Numbered from the stretch's first letter, positions 1 through 7,813 are shown. The stretch: DNA of 16,543 bases from an uncultured Mycoplasma sp. (GCA_905209745.1 CAJLUG010000005.1:1-16543); one strand, 5' to 3'. Made by a program: numbers and translations. Notes: generated from the letters alone by a model not told the origin.

Positions 1-941
1 AAGTTGTTGTTTTTGGGGGAGGAACTGGAATCTCCTACTTATTAAAAGGCTTAAAAAGTTTTCCAGTAGAGATTACTGCAGTAATCACCGTATCTGATAA
101 CGGTCGTTCTACCGGAAAACTAAGAAAAGAATTTAATACTCCTGCCGTAGGAGATATTAGAAAGGTAATTACTGCGCTATCAGAAATAGATGAACCTATT
201 AAAAAAATGGTAGAGTATCGCTTTAGAACTTCTAGTGACCTAGATGGTCATGCGATGGGGAATTTAATTTTAACAGCTATGCTAGATATTACTGGATCCC
301 TAAAAGAAGCCATCGCATCACTTAGTAAACTATTTGATGTAAAACATACAGTATTACCAATATCAGAAGATTCATCTCTAACATTGATGGGCTTAGATCA
401 GGATGGAAATATTATTGAAGGAGAAGAACAAATTACTCAGGCCAACCATAAATTTTCCAAAATTTATTACAAAGAAGAACCTAAAGTATTAAAAGAAGTA
501 TTACAAGCAATTTATGATGCTGACCTAATTATTTTCAGTATGGGTAGTCTATATACGAGTATCCTACCAAATATTATTTGTAAGGAAGTAAAAGAAGCCC
601 TACGTGAAACAAAAGCACCAATGATGTACTTATGTAATGCTGTAACGCAACCAGGAGAAACAGATAACTTTACCGTAAGTGATCATATAAAACTATTAAA
701 CAAATACTTAGAGTATCGTAAAATCGATGTCGTAATTGCAAGTAATACCAAAATAGATAAAAAAATTGCTGAAAAATATGCAACAGCTGAACAAAAAGAT
801 CCAGTAAGAATTGACTATGAAGCAATCGAAGATTTAGGAACAGAATTAATTGAAGATGATTTAATTGTAATAGAAGATAATACCTTAAGACATAATAGTT
901 TAAAATTAAGTACCATTGTCTTGAACTATTTAATGAGGTAA
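1..941 (+). CDS. yvcK: YvcK/CofD-like gluconeogenesis factor (5' end cut by window edge)
   Basis: The reading frame is open from base 3, so the gene starts before the window; 312 residues are visible, close to the roughly 317 of B. subtilis YvcK, so only a few N-terminal residues are missing. The visible N-terminus VVVFGGGTGISYLL is the nucleotide-binding glycine-rich loop of the YvcK/CofD fold, followed by SDNGRSTGKLR, where many homologues read DDGGSSGRLR. Later family segments include DLDGHAMGNLIL and FSMGSLYTSILPNI. In B. subtilis YvcK is needed for normal shape on gluconeogenic carbon sources and binds UDP-sugars; it is cytoplasmic. whiA starts two bases after its stop, which is the conserved rapZ-yvcK-whiA order, so rapZ probably lies just upstream (inference). 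The identification is secure. Confidence 0.93.
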   Translation, partial: VVVFGGGTGISYLLKGLKSFPVEITAVITVSDNGRSTGKLRKEFNTPAVGDIRKVITALSEIDEPIKKMVEYRFRTSSDLDGHAMGNLILTAMLDITGSLKEAIASLSKLFDVKHTVLPISEDSSLTLMGLDQDGNIIEGEEQITQANHKFSKIYYKEEPKVLKEVLQAIYDADLIIFSMGSLYTSILPNIICKEVKEALRETKAPMMYLCNAVTQPGETDNFTVSDHIKLLNKYLEYRKIDVVIASNTKIDKKIAEKYATAEQKDPVRIDYEAIEDLGTELIEDDLIVIEDNTLRHNSLKLSTIVLNYLMR

Positions 942-943
942 AA

Positions 944-1891
944 ATGTCTTTTACAACCAAAATTAAAGATGAAATATCAAAAGAAATAGGATCTAAATCA
1001 GAGATGATTGCAGAATTATCTGGATATATCAGAAATAATGGTCATCCTAGTGAACAAGACTTTCAACTTACTACGGAAAATCCCACAATTAGTGAAAGAA
1101 TCATAAAACAATTAGAAGCATTATACGAAGTAAAAATCAAAACAGAAACCAAAGATAGCCTAAACTTTAGTAAAAAAGATTTATACGTAATGACAATCAA
1201 TGATAAAAAAGACTTTATCTTAGAAGATTTAGGATACCAAGACAAAAATGGAATATATTTAGAAAAACCTCCACAATATATTGTTGGTGCCAACGAAGAA
1301 ATTAGAGCATACCTAAAAGGAGTATTTCTAAGTTCCGGAAGTATTAATGACCCTAAAACATCAAGATATCATATGGAGTTATTAATAGAAAAATCTCAGG
1401 AAGCAGTATTTGTCCAAAAATTATTAAATATTTTTGATTTAAACGTCAAGATATTAACCCGTGATAAAGGCTATATGTTATATATCAAAGAAGCAGATAA
1501 AATTAGTGATTATTTAAAAATAATAAGAGCAAACAACGCAGTCTTATATTTTGAAAACCAACGAATTTATCGTAATAAAAAGAATCAAGCCAATCGTCTA
1601 AATAATTGTGAACAAGCGAACATGGATAAAGTAGTCGCAACTGCCACTGCACAATTAGATGACATTACCATTATTGAAGAAAATCTAGGCAAGAGTCTAC
1701 TAGATGATAAAACCCAAGAAGCCCTAGAATACAGAAAAAAATATCCGGAAGCATCCCTAAAAGAACTAAGTGAAATTATCTCTTTAGAAACAGGAAAGCC
1801 CATTACAAAATCCGGATTAAATCATCGCTTTAGAAAAATTAAAGAGTTAGCTAGTAGATTTAAAAATATGGAAAATGAAAATAAATCGTGA
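944..1891 (+). CDS. whiA: WhiA-family DNA-binding regulator
   Basis: This 315-residue protein has the usual WhiA length. The central part carries the degenerate LAGLIDADG-like fold, seen as YLKGVFLSSGSINDP at residues 123-137. The linker NRLNNCEQANMDK (217-229) is a WhiA hallmark, and the C-terminal helix-turn-helix runs over about 255-308, including ITKSGLNHRFRKIKELA. The start is the ATG two bases after the yvcK stop, with GAGG at 935-938 inside the end of yvcK as ribosome site, which implies translational coupling. WhiA controls sporulation septation in Streptomyces; in Bacillus it affects division and chromosome segregation without a clear regulon. The TGA stop lies inside the terminator stem and is followed at once by TAA. 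Confidence 0.95.
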   Translation: MSFTTKIKDEISKEIGSKSEMIAELSGYIRNNGHPSEQDFQLTTENPTISERIIKQLEALYEVKIKTETKDSLNFSKKDLYVMTINDKKDFILEDLGYQDKNGIYLEKPPQYIVGANEEIRAYLKGVFLSSGSINDPKTSRYHMELLIEKSQEAVFVQKLLNIFDLNVKILTRDKGYMLYIKEADKISDYLKIIRANNAVLYFENQRIYRNKKNQANRLNNCEQANMDKVVATATAQLDDITIIEENLGKSLLDDKTQEALEYRKKYPEASLKELSEIISLETGKPITKSGLNHRFRKIKELASRFKNMENENKS

Positions 1892-1909
1892 TAATAATCA
1901 CGGTTTTTA
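1884..1909. terminator. Bidirectional intrinsic terminator between whiA and clpP
   Basis: The stem CGTGAT (1887-1892) pairs with ATCACG (1897-1902) around an AATA loop, extended by a G-U and A-T pairs. A T-run follows on the plus strand. On the minus strand the bases after the stem are also T-rich, because the plus-strand left flank is A-rich. The hairpin contains the whiA stop, and the clpP stop lies in its T-run, so the two convergent genes share one compact terminator. Confidence 0.85.
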
Positions 1910-2482
1910 TTTTTGAATTACTTTATCAATTATACCATATTCCAAAGCACTTTTCGCATCTAAATAATAATCTCTATCCGTATCTCTTTCTATTTTCTTT
2001 AATGTTTGTCCCGTGTTTTTAGCCAAAATTTTATTTAATCTTTTACGAAGCGTAACAATTCTCTCAGAAGCAATTTGTATATCTGTTGCTTGTCCTTTAG
2101 CGCCTCCCAAAGGCTGATGAATCATAATATCTGCATTCGGTAAAGCATAGCGCTTTCCAGTCTCCCCACTAGAAAGCAAAAAGGCTCCCATACTAGCCGC
2201 AATACCAACACAAATGGTAGAAATATTACTAGAGACAAATTGCATAGTATCATAAATTGCCAAACCAGAAGAGACACTACCTCCAGGAGAATTAATATAA
2301 ATAGAAATATCTTCATGATTAATAGAGTCTAAATACAAAAGTTCTGCAATCACATTATTTGCCAAATTATCATCAATCTCTCCGGTAATAAAAACAATTC
2401 TATCTTTTAATAATCTAGAATAAATATCATAACTTCTTTCACCATTATATTCTTTTTCAATTACAACTGGAACTAAATTCAT
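1907..2482 (-). CDS. clpP: ATP-dependent Clp protease proteolytic subunit ClpP
   Basis: The 191-residue protein is a complete ClpP. Its catalytic triad is visible at Ser97 (GIAASMGAF), His122 (MIHQPLGG) and Asp171 (DTDRDYYLDA), numbered as in mature E. coli ClpP. The N-terminus starts directly with the mature-like MNLVPVVIEK, so there is little or no propeptide. ClpP forms a double-heptamer serine protease chamber in the cytoplasm, fed by ClpX or ClpC. The ATG at 2482 is preceded by AGGTGATC five bases upstream. It is convergent with whiA and divergent from the nucleoside kinase. No CtsR or CIRCE operator was recognised in the 106-base upstream gap. Confidence 0.97.
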   Translation of the reverse strand: MNLVPVVIEKEYNGERSYDIYSRLLKDRIVFITGEIDDNLANNVIAELLYLDSINHEDISIYINSPGGSVSSGLAIYDTMQFVSSNISTICVGIAASMGAFLLSSGETGKRYALPNADIMIHQPLGGAKGQATDIQIASERIVTLRKRLNKILAKNTGQTLKKIERDTDRDYYLDAKSALEYGIIDKVIQK

Positions 2483-2501
2483 AAAAAGATCACCTATGAA
2501 T

Positions 2502-2531
2502 AGTATAATTGTAAAGAAATAAAATTATGCA
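2502..2531 (-). promoter_or_regulatory. Candidate clpP promoter
   Basis: On the minus strand a TATACT -10 lies at 2507-2502, with a weak -35 (TGCATA at 2531-2526) 18 bases away. Transcription would start near 2495, at the edge of the AGGTGATC ribosome site, giving a leader of about 13 bases. The -10 is good and the -35 poor. Confidence 0.42.
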
Positions 2532-2560
2532 TATTCTAAAACGACAAAGTATGATACAAT
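2532..2560 (+). promoter_or_regulatory. Candidate extended -10 promoter for the nucleoside kinase gene
   Basis: TATGATACAAT gives a TACAAT -10 at 2555-2560 with the upstream TG of an extended -10. No convincing -35 is present at the expected distance. The site lies 29 bases before the kinase start. Confidence 0.5.
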
Positions 2561-2588
2561 AAAAAGAGAAAATAAAGAGGGTGAAAAA

Positions 2589-4244
2589 ATGATTGAGACA
2601 ATAGAAATCAAAGTCAACAACAAAAAGTATCAAGTCAGTAAAGGAGTATCTTTAGAAGAAATATCTAAAGAATTTCAAAAAGAATATAGATACCCAATTA
2701 TATTAGCTAGAGTAAATAATAAATTAGAAGAACTAACGAAAACAGTAGATGATAATGCTGTAATCGAATTTCATGATTTAACAACCAGAGAAGGAAACAG
2801 ATCTCATATCAGTGGACTAACTTATGTTCTACTATATGCGATAAAAAAATTATTTGGAGAAAACGCTAATATTGTCGTACAACATTCTCTTGATAAAGGA
2901 ATTTATATTGAGACAAATGTTAAATTAACTGAAGCAAAATTAAGAAATATCAAAGAAACAATGCATACAGTAATCGAAGCAGATATGCCAATTACCAAAA
3001 GTACGGTAGATAGATTAGAAGCAATTAAATATTTTGAAAGTAAAAATGACCTAACGAAAGCTAGAGTAATGATGTACAACACCAATACTTATGTAACCTT
3101 ATATCGTTTAGGAAATTATTACAATTACTTTTATAATCTAATGCCTACATCAACAGAAAAACTAAAAGATTTTGACCTAACGTATATTAAGGATAATGGT
3201 TTTGTTTTACAATTCCCAACGATTTATAATCCTGATAAGATAACACCATATAAACATCATCCTCATATGTTTGAAGTGTTTCAAGAATGTCGTGATTGGG
3301 CTAAAATTATTAAAGTAGAGAACTCTGTAGACTTAAACAATCTAGTATCACAAGGAAAGATTAACGATTTGATTCGCATTGACGAAACTCTACAAAGTAA
3401 TCGTCTTTTAACCTTAGCCAAAGAAATTAATAACCGTAAAGATAAATTAAAAATAGTATTAATGGCAGGTCCTTCCTCTTCTGGTAAAACGACAACATCA
3501 AAAAAACTATGTATGTACTTAGAAAGTTTTGGCCTACATCCCAAAGTATTATCTATGGATGACTACTTTGTAGAACGTGCCAAATCTCCAAAAGATGAAA
3601 ATGGTAAACCAGATTATGAATGTCTAGAAGCAATTGATATGGAACTATTTGATAAACAAATTGAAGAGTTACTAACGGGAAAAGAAGTAAAAGTTCCAAC
3701 TTATAGCTTTATTCTAGGTAAAAAAGAATTTAAGAGTACCATGCAATTAGCCAAAGAAGATATTTTAGTAATTGAAGGAATTCATGCTTTAGATGATAAG
3801 ATTCTAACGAATATTCCAAGACAAAAAAAATATAAAATATATATATCTGCACTAACAGAAATAAATTTAGATGACCATAATCGTATTTCTACAACTGATA
3901 ACCGTATGTTACGAAGAATAATTAGAGATAACAGAACCAGAAATAACAACGTAGAACATACTTTAAAATCTTGGGATAGTGTCAGAAGAGGAGAAGAAAA
4001 ATATATTTTTCCATTCCAAGACGATGCTGATTTCACATTTAACTCTGCTTTAATTTATGAAATAGGAGTACTAAAAACTTATGTAGAACCATTGTTATAT
4101 TCTGTATCTCAAGACTCTCCGTACTATGAAGAAGCAAAGAGACTACTTAATTTTCTAAGATTGTTCTTACCAATCCCTGCAGATGTTATTCCACAAGATT
4201 CGATACTAAGAGAATTCATTGGTGGAAGTTGCTTTCACGATTAA
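2589..4244 (+). CDS. TGS-domain nucleoside (uridine) kinase-like protein
   Basis: The 551-residue protein has three parts. Residues 1 to about 66 form a TGS-type ubiquitin-like domain. Residues of about 70-230 resemble the second domain of threonyl-tRNA synthetase (HISGLTYVLLYAIKKLFG, 73-90). The C-terminal half is a P-loop kinase of the uridine kinase/phosphoribulokinase family, with the Walker A loop GPSSSGKT at 294-301 and a downstream SMDDYFVERAKSP segment typical of that family. The probable reaction is NTP-dependent phosphorylation of a nucleoside in the cytoplasm; this three-part architecture is common in Firmicutes but its substrate is poorly known. The ATG at 2589 is preceded by GAGGGTG. 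It stands alone between its own promoter and a terminator. The family is secure, the substrate inferred. Confidence 0.85.
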   Translation: MIETIEIKVNNKKYQVSKGVSLEEISKEFQKEYRYPIILARVNNKLEELTKTVDDNAVIEFHDLTTREGNRSHISGLTYVLLYAIKKLFGENANIVVQHSLDKGIYIETNVKLTEAKLRNIKETMHTVIEADMPITKSTVDRLEAIKYFESKNDLTKARVMMYNTNTYVTLYRLGNYYNYFYNLMPTSTEKLKDFDLTYIKDNGFVLQFPTIYNPDKITPYKHHPHMFEVFQECRDWAKIIKVENSVDLNNLVSQGKINDLIRIDETLQSNRLLTLAKEINNRKDKLKIVLMAGPSSSGKTTTSKKLCMYLESFGLHPKVLSMDDYFVERAKSPKDENGKPDYECLEAIDMELFDKQIEELLTGKEVKVPTYSFILGKKEFKSTMQLAKEDILVIEGIHALDDKILTNIPRQKKYKIYISALTEINLDDHNRISTTDNRMLRRIIRDNRTRNNNVEHTLKSWDSVRRGEEKYIFPFQDDADFTFNSALIYEIGVLKTYVEPLLYSVSQDSPYYEEAKRLLNFLRLFLPIPADVIPQDSILREFIGGSCFHD

Positions 4245-4245
4245 T

Positions 4246-4279
4246 AAATATCCACAAAACCTGTGGATATTTTCTTTTA
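4246..4279 (+). terminator. Intrinsic terminator after the nucleoside kinase gene
   Basis: A nine-pair stem ATATCCACA (4248-4256) and TGTGGATAT (4262-4270), loop AAACC, is followed by TTTCTTTT. It begins right after the stop codon. Confidence 0.88.
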
Positions 4280-4310
4280 CAATAAAAAGTGTCAAAAAAA
4301 TTTGAATATA

Positions 4311-4339
4311 TTGAAAGAAAAAACAGAACAATATATAAT
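4311..4339 (+). promoter_or_regulatory. Sigma-A-type promoter of gap
   Basis: TTGAAA at 4311-4316 and TATAAT at 4334-4339 are separated by the ideal 17 bases. Transcription would begin near 4346, immediately at the AAGGAGG ribosome site (4346-4352), so the predicted leader is only about 15 bases. Confidence 0.8.
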
Positions 4340-4360
4340 GAAATAAAGGAGGATAAGAAA

Positions 4361-5365
4361 ATGGTTAAAGTTGCAATTAATGGATTCGGAAGAATTGGAA
4401 GACTTGCATTCCGTTTAATGGAAGAAGATAGAGACTTTGAAATTGTCGCAATTAACGATCTTACCGATGCTGAGCAATTAGCATATTTATTAAAATATGA
4501 TACCAATCATAGAAATTATCGTATTGATGAAATAAGTTACGAAGGAGACAACCTAATTGTAGGAGATAGAAAAATTAAAATCTATGCAGAAACTGATCCC
4601 TCAAACTTACCATGGGAAGAGCTAGGTGTAGATGTTGTCCTAGAATGTACTGGTAAATTTACAAGTGAAGAAAAAGCAATGGCTCATATTAATGCTGGTG
4701 CTAAGAAAGTAATTATTTCAGCACCTGCCAAAGGAGACATGAAGACAATTGTTTATAATGTAAATCATATGATTTTAACAGGAGAAGAAAAAATCATTTC
4801 TGCTGCAAGCTGTACCACAAACTGCCTTGCTCCTGTAGTAGATGTATTAGATAAGGCCTTTGGAATTGAAAAAGGATATATGACTACCGTACATGCTTAT
4901 ACCAATGATCAAGCAACATTAGATGTACCACATAAAAAAGGAATTAAAGCTCGTCGTGGTAGAGCTTGTGCCGCCAATATTGTTCCAGCTTCTACTGGAG
5001 CAGCATCAGCAATTGGAAAAGTTTGTCCAAACTTAGATGGAAAACTTGCTGGAGTAGCTATGAGAGTACCAGTTTCTACTGGATCAGTAATAGATTTAGT
5101 ACTAGAATTAAAAAAGAATACAACGAGTGAAGAGATTAACCAAGTATTAAAAGGTGCTCAAAATGAAACACTACAATATACAGAAGACCCTATCGTATCT
5201 AGTGATGTAATTGGTAGACATTGTGGATCATTAGTAGATGGATTATCAACAACAGTACTAGAAGTCGATGGTAAACAATTAGTAAAAGTAGTTTCTTGGT
5301 ATGATAATGAAATGAGTTATACTGCTCAAATGGTTAGAACTGCTAGATATTTAATGTCACAATAA
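4361..5365 (+). CDS. gap: Glyceraldehyde-3-phosphate dehydrogenase, NAD-type
   Basis: The 334-residue enzyme catalyses oxidation and phosphorylation of glyceraldehyde 3-phosphate to 1,3-bisphosphoglycerate in the cytoplasm. The Rossmann motif INGFGRIGRL is at residues 6-15, Asp33 in INDL points to NAD rather than NADP, and the catalytic pair is Cys151 (AASCTTNCLAP) and His178 (TVHAYTNDQ). The start chosen is ATG 4361, because AAGGAGG ends eight bases before it and homology begins with MVKVAINGFG; an upstream in-frame ATG at 4289 would add 24 unrelated residues and lies before the promoter. A terminator separates it from pgk, so it can be made on its own, as befits a highly expressed enzyme. 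Confidence 0.97.
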   Translation: MVKVAINGFGRIGRLAFRLMEEDRDFEIVAINDLTDAEQLAYLLKYDTNHRNYRIDEISYEGDNLIVGDRKIKIYAETDPSNLPWEELGVDVVLECTGKFTSEEKAMAHINAGAKKVIISAPAKGDMKTIVYNVNHMILTGEEKIISAASCTTNCLAPVVDVLDKAFGIEKGYMTTVHAYTNDQATLDVPHKKGIKARRGRACAANIVPASTGAASAIGKVCPNLDGKLAGVAMRVPVSTGSVIDLVLELKKNTTSEEINQVLKGAQNETLQYTEDPIVSSDVIGRHCGSLVDGLSTTVLEVDGKQLVKVVSWYDNEMSYTAQMVRTARYLMSQ

Positions 5366-5389
5366 AAAAGAAGGGAACTTCTTTTTTTT
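5364..5389 (+). terminator. Intrinsic terminator after gap
   Basis: AAGAAG (5368-5373) pairs with CTTCTT (5378-5383) around GGAA, extended by A-T pairs and followed by a run of T. It overlaps the gap stop codon by two bases. Confidence 0.8.
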
Positions 5390-5401
5390 ACTTCAAAAAA
5401 A

Positions 5402-5410
5402 TGCTATACT
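5402..5410 (+). promoter_or_regulatory. Extended -10 promoter of pgk
   Basis: TGCTATACT contains a TATACT -10 at 5405-5410 with the TG of an extended -10; the -35 region is a T-tract with no clear match. The start would fall near 5417, about 18 bases before the pgk ATG and just before its AAGGAGG. Confidence 0.6.
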
Positions 5411-5434
5411 AAAACTATATAAGGAGGATAATTC

Positions 5435-6265
5435 ATGAAAACACTAAAACAAATGAATATTAAAAATAAAAAAGTATTAATCCGTTGTGATTTTAATGTT
5501 CCACTAAAAGATGGGAAAATTGTTGATAATACCAGAATTGTAAAAGCTTTACCAACCATAAAGTATTGTCTAGATCAAAATGCCAAAGTAATATTATTTT
5601 CTCACTTAGGAAGAATAAAAGAAGAAAGTGATTTAGATAAGAACAATTTAAAACCGGTTGCCAAAGAATTAGAAAAATTATTAGATCATAAAGTAACATT
5701 TATAGAAAAAACAAGAGGAGAAGAATTAGAAGATGCCATTAATAATATGAAAGAACAAGATGTAATATTAGTTCAAAATACCCGTTATGAAGACTTAGAT
5801 GGTAAAAAAGAAAGTAAAAATGATCCAGAACTAGGTGCATATTGGGCATCTCTTGGTGACGTATTTGTAAATGATGCCTTTGGTACAATTCATAGAGCTC
5901 ATGCCTCTAATGTAGGAATTGCTTCAAACATTGCCTCTTGTATAGGGTTCTTAATCGAAAAAGAATTAACCGCCTTAAAAGAATTAGACCATCCAAAACA
6001 CCCATATATTGTTATTTTAGGTGGAGCGAAAGTACAAGATAAAATTGGTGTAATAGAAAACTTAGTAACAAAAGCAGACAAAATCTTAATTGGAGGAGGA
6101 ATGGCCTTTACATTTTTAAAAGCAGAAGGCTATGAAGTAGGAAACTCTCTAGTAGATGAGGAAAATATAGATTTCTGCAAGAAGATATTAGAAAAATATC
6201 CAGACAAAATTGTTCTTCCAATCGATGCCGCTGTAACAACAGAATATAGTGAAAATGAAGAGTAA
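5435..6265 (+). CDS. pgk: Phosphoglycerate kinase, N-terminal part of a frameshifted gene
   Basis: Pgk transfers phosphate from 1,3-bisphosphoglycerate to ADP. These 276 residues hold the substrate-binding N-domain and the first part of the nucleotide-binding domain: DFNVPLKDG (19-27), SHLGR (56-60), NTRYEDLDGKKESKNDPELG (115-134), NDAFGTIHRAHAS (146-158) and LGGAKVQDKIGVIENL (195-210). The ATG at 5435 follows AAGGAGG. The frame hits TAA at 6263-6265 in the middle of the family alignment, just before the segment that normally leads into MGLDIGP; the continuation is in the -1 frame. Insertion of one base near 6257-6262 would give a single protein of about 388 residues, the normal Pgk size. A sequencing or assembly error is the simplest explanation. 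Confidence 0.9.
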   Translation: MKTLKQMNIKNKKVLIRCDFNVPLKDGKIVDNTRIVKALPTIKYCLDQNAKVILFSHLGRIKEESDLDKNNLKPVAKELEKLLDHKVTFIEKTRGEELEDAINNMKEQDVILVQNTRYEDLDGKKESKNDPELGAYWASLGDVFVNDAFGTIHRAHASNVGIASNIASCIGFLIEKELTALKELDHPKHPYIVILGGAKVQDKIGVIENLVTKADKILIGGGMAFTFLKAEGYEVGNSLVDEENIDFCKKILEKYPDKIVLPIDAAVTTEYSENEE

Positions 6266-6294
6266 AAGATATTTCTAATATTGAATATAATGAA

Positions 6295-6600
6295 ATGGGA
6301 TTAGATATTGGACCAGATTCAGAAAAATTATTTGAAAACTATCTAAAAGATGCAAGTATTGCAGTATGGAATGGACCATTAGGTGTCTATGAGTTTAAAA
6401 AATATAAACAAGGAACAGATAATTTATTAAAATTTATTGTAGATAACGACATTAAAGTAATCCTTGGTGGTGGAGACATTGTCGCAGCTGCCACAACCTC
6501 AGGATATAAAGATCAAATATATCATATATCAACCGGAGGAGGCGCAACACTAGAATATTTAGAAGGTAAAAAGTTACCAGGCTTGGAGGCCATCAAATAA
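6295..6600 (+). CDS. pgk: Phosphoglycerate kinase, C-terminal part of the frameshifted gene
   Basis: This piece holds the rest of the Pgk nucleotide-binding domain, starting MGLDIGPDS and including WNGPLGVYE, the LGGGDIVAAA nucleotide loop and the C-terminal STGGGATLEYLEGKKLPGLEA. Pgk-like sequence (VKDISNIEYNE) continues upstream in the same frame to 6262, so the ATG at 6295 is an internal methionine of Pgk and has no ribosome site before it. It is unlikely to be translated separately. It joins the upstream part if one base is restored near 6257-6262. The next gene starts directly after its stop codon, with GGAGG at 6585-6589 inside this end. Confidence 0.85.
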   Translation: MGLDIGPDSEKLFENYLKDASIAVWNGPLGVYEFKKYKQGTDNLLKFIVDNDIKVILGGGDIVAAATTSGYKDQIYHISTGGGATLEYLEGKKLPGLEAIK

Positions 6601-7074
6601 ATGAAACAAGTAACAGTTGCGAAAGAAAAAAACGAAGAAGATATAAAACTATTCAAAGAATATGAACAAGAACACGGTAGAAAAGATGGCATCTCAAAAC
6701 TGTTGCAACAACCGAAAGATGCCGAAGATCTTTTAAGTTTAAATAAAATTCTCTTTATAAAAAACAACAACAAAATATCTTGTTATGCTCATATCTATGC
6801 CGAAACAGACCGTAAACTATGTACTATGTATATAGAAGGGGATGCATCAAAACAAGAATTAGAAGATTTGTTAACATATTCAGAAGACTATGCTTTTAAT
6901 GTTTTAAAAATGGAAGATATTGCTTTTTTAACTAGTAATAATCAACACATAATTAAAAAAGAGTTACAAAAAAGAAACTTTGAATGCTTAGGCGATAGCC
7001 TAGATGACGAGATGTATATAAAATCGAAAGAAGATAGAATGAAAGGTGATAGGATTGATAATCGCATTAAATAA
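6601..7074 (+). CDS. Small GNAT-like protein between pgk and tpiA
   Basis: I do not recognise this 157-residue cytoplasmic protein by name. Its predicted pattern from about residue 70 fits the core of a GNAT acetyltransferase: strand CTMYI, long helix KQELEDLLTYSEDYAFNVL, strand IAFLTSN, helix NQHIIKKELQKRNFE and a last strand ending in EMYIKS. The acetyl-CoA loop motif Q/RxxGxG/A is not visible, so it may be a degenerate or non-catalytic member. It begins right after the pgk stop with GGAGG 11 bases upstream, and its end overlaps the start of tpiA by 20 bases, so it is translated within the glycolytic operon. A role in acetylating or modulating glycolytic enzymes would be speculation. Confidence 0.6.
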   Translation: MKQVTVAKEKNEEDIKLFKEYEQEHGRKDGISKLLQQPKDAEDLLSLNKILFIKNNNKISCYAHIYAETDRKLCTMYIEGDASKQELEDLLTYSEDYAFNVLKMEDIAFLTSNNQHIIKKELQKRNFECLGDSLDDEMYIKSKEDRMKGDRIDNRIK

Positions 7075-7756
7075 TAAATGTAATTTTACCAAAGAAGACT
7101 TTTTAACATATCAAGAGTCATTACAGAAGATAAAGACTAATCATCAAATGATACTATGTCCTAGTAATATATTTTTAAGTTATTATAATCTAGATCATAT
7201 GGCATTAGGTTCTCAAAATGTAAGTAAAACAACATCAGGTGCTTATACAGGAGAAATATCTGCAGAACAATTAAACTCTTTTAATGTGAAATATTGTATT
7301 GTAGGTCACTCAGAAAGAAGAAATTATCAACAAGAAAATAATAAGGATATAAACGAAAAAATAAAAAGATTATTTTCATATAACATCACACCAATTCTTT
7401 GTATTGGCGAAACAGAAACAGAAAGAAAAAATAATTTGGTAGATAAAGTATTAACAGAAGAGCTAACAGAAGCCATAAAAGAGTTACCAGAAGAACAACA
7501 AAATAAAATAATAATAGCTTACGAACCGATTTGGTCGATAGGAACAGGTATCATTCCTACAAATGATGAAATAATAGAAGTAATAGAGATTATCAAAAAG
7601 ACTCTTCCCCAAAATAAAATTTTATATGGTGGAAGTGTAAATTTAGAAAATATTGACGAGTTACAAGAAATTACAAATTTAGATGGATATCTCCTAGGAG
7701 GATTAAGTTTAAGAGCAAATGACTTAGAAAAATTTGTAAAAAAACTAAAAAATTAG
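7055..7756 (+). CDS. tpiA: Triosephosphate isomerase, short and divergent
   Basis: TpiA interconverts dihydroxyacetone phosphate and glyceraldehyde 3-phosphate. The catalytic residues are present: Lys8 (NNKCN, in place of the usual NWKMN), His85 (GHSERR) and Glu157 (AYEPIWSIGTG), plus the phosphate-binding LYGGSV (190-195) and LLGGLSL (213-219). I chose the TTG at 7055 because AAGGTGAT lies at 7043-7050, six bases from the core, and the protein then starts MIIALNNKCN as the family expects; the in-frame GTG at 7046 sits inside that ribosome site. At 233 residues it is shorter than the usual 250 or so. It overlaps the preceding gene by 20 bases and is followed by a terminator. Confidence 0.92.
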   Translation: MIIALNNKCNFTKEDFLTYQESLQKIKTNHQMILCPSNIFLSYYNLDHMALGSQNVSKTTSGAYTGEISAEQLNSFNVKYCIVGHSERRNYQQENNKDINEKIKRLFSYNITPILCIGETETERKNNLVDKVLTEELTEAIKELPEEQQNKIIIAYEPIWSIGTGIIPTNDEIIEVIEIIKKTLPQNKILYGGSVNLENIDELQEITNLDGYLLGGLSLRANDLEKFVKKLKN

Positions 7757-7764
7757 ACAAATTA

Positions 7765-7794
7765 GACAGTTTCGACAAAACTTGTCTTTTTTTT
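7765..7794 (+). terminator. Intrinsic terminator after tpiA
   Basis: GACAGTTT (7765-7772) pairs with AAACTTGTC (7778-7786) with one bulged T, loop CGACA, followed by eight T. It closes the pgk-tpiA transcription unit. Its stem-loop also contains the 0A-box heptamer. Confidence 0.8.
7771..7777 (-). promoter_or_regulatory. Exact 0A-box heptamer upstream of spo0A
   Basis: TTCGACA on the plus strand is TGTCGAA on the minus strand, the consensus Spo0A binding heptamer of B. subtilis. It lies 80 bases before the spo0A start and about 43 bases before the presumed -10. Spo0A binds its own promoter region in B. subtilis, so autoregulation is plausible, but a 7-base match can occur by chance and this one also forms part of a terminator. 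Confidence 0.35.
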
Positions 7795-7813
7795 CTCTAT
7801 CATTTTTAAAAAA

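Noticed and set aside
1889..1894. TGA used as tryptophan (Mycoplasma-type code)
   Set aside because: Tryptophan is encoded by TGG throughout, no gene has an internal TGA in its frame, and the single TGA stop is backed by an adjacent TAA.
2483..2588. CtsR or CIRCE operator upstream of clpP
   Set aside because: Neither the GGTCAAA direct repeat nor a CIRCE palindrome is present in the 106-base gap.
4289..4360. N-terminal extension of gap from the upstream ATG
   Set aside because: The extra residues have no homology, lie before and within the promoter, and the AAGGAGG site points to ATG 4361.
6250..6270. Programmed -1 frameshifting in pgk
   Set aside because: No slippery heptamer and no convincing downstream stem or internal ribosome site; a single missing base explains the pattern more simply.
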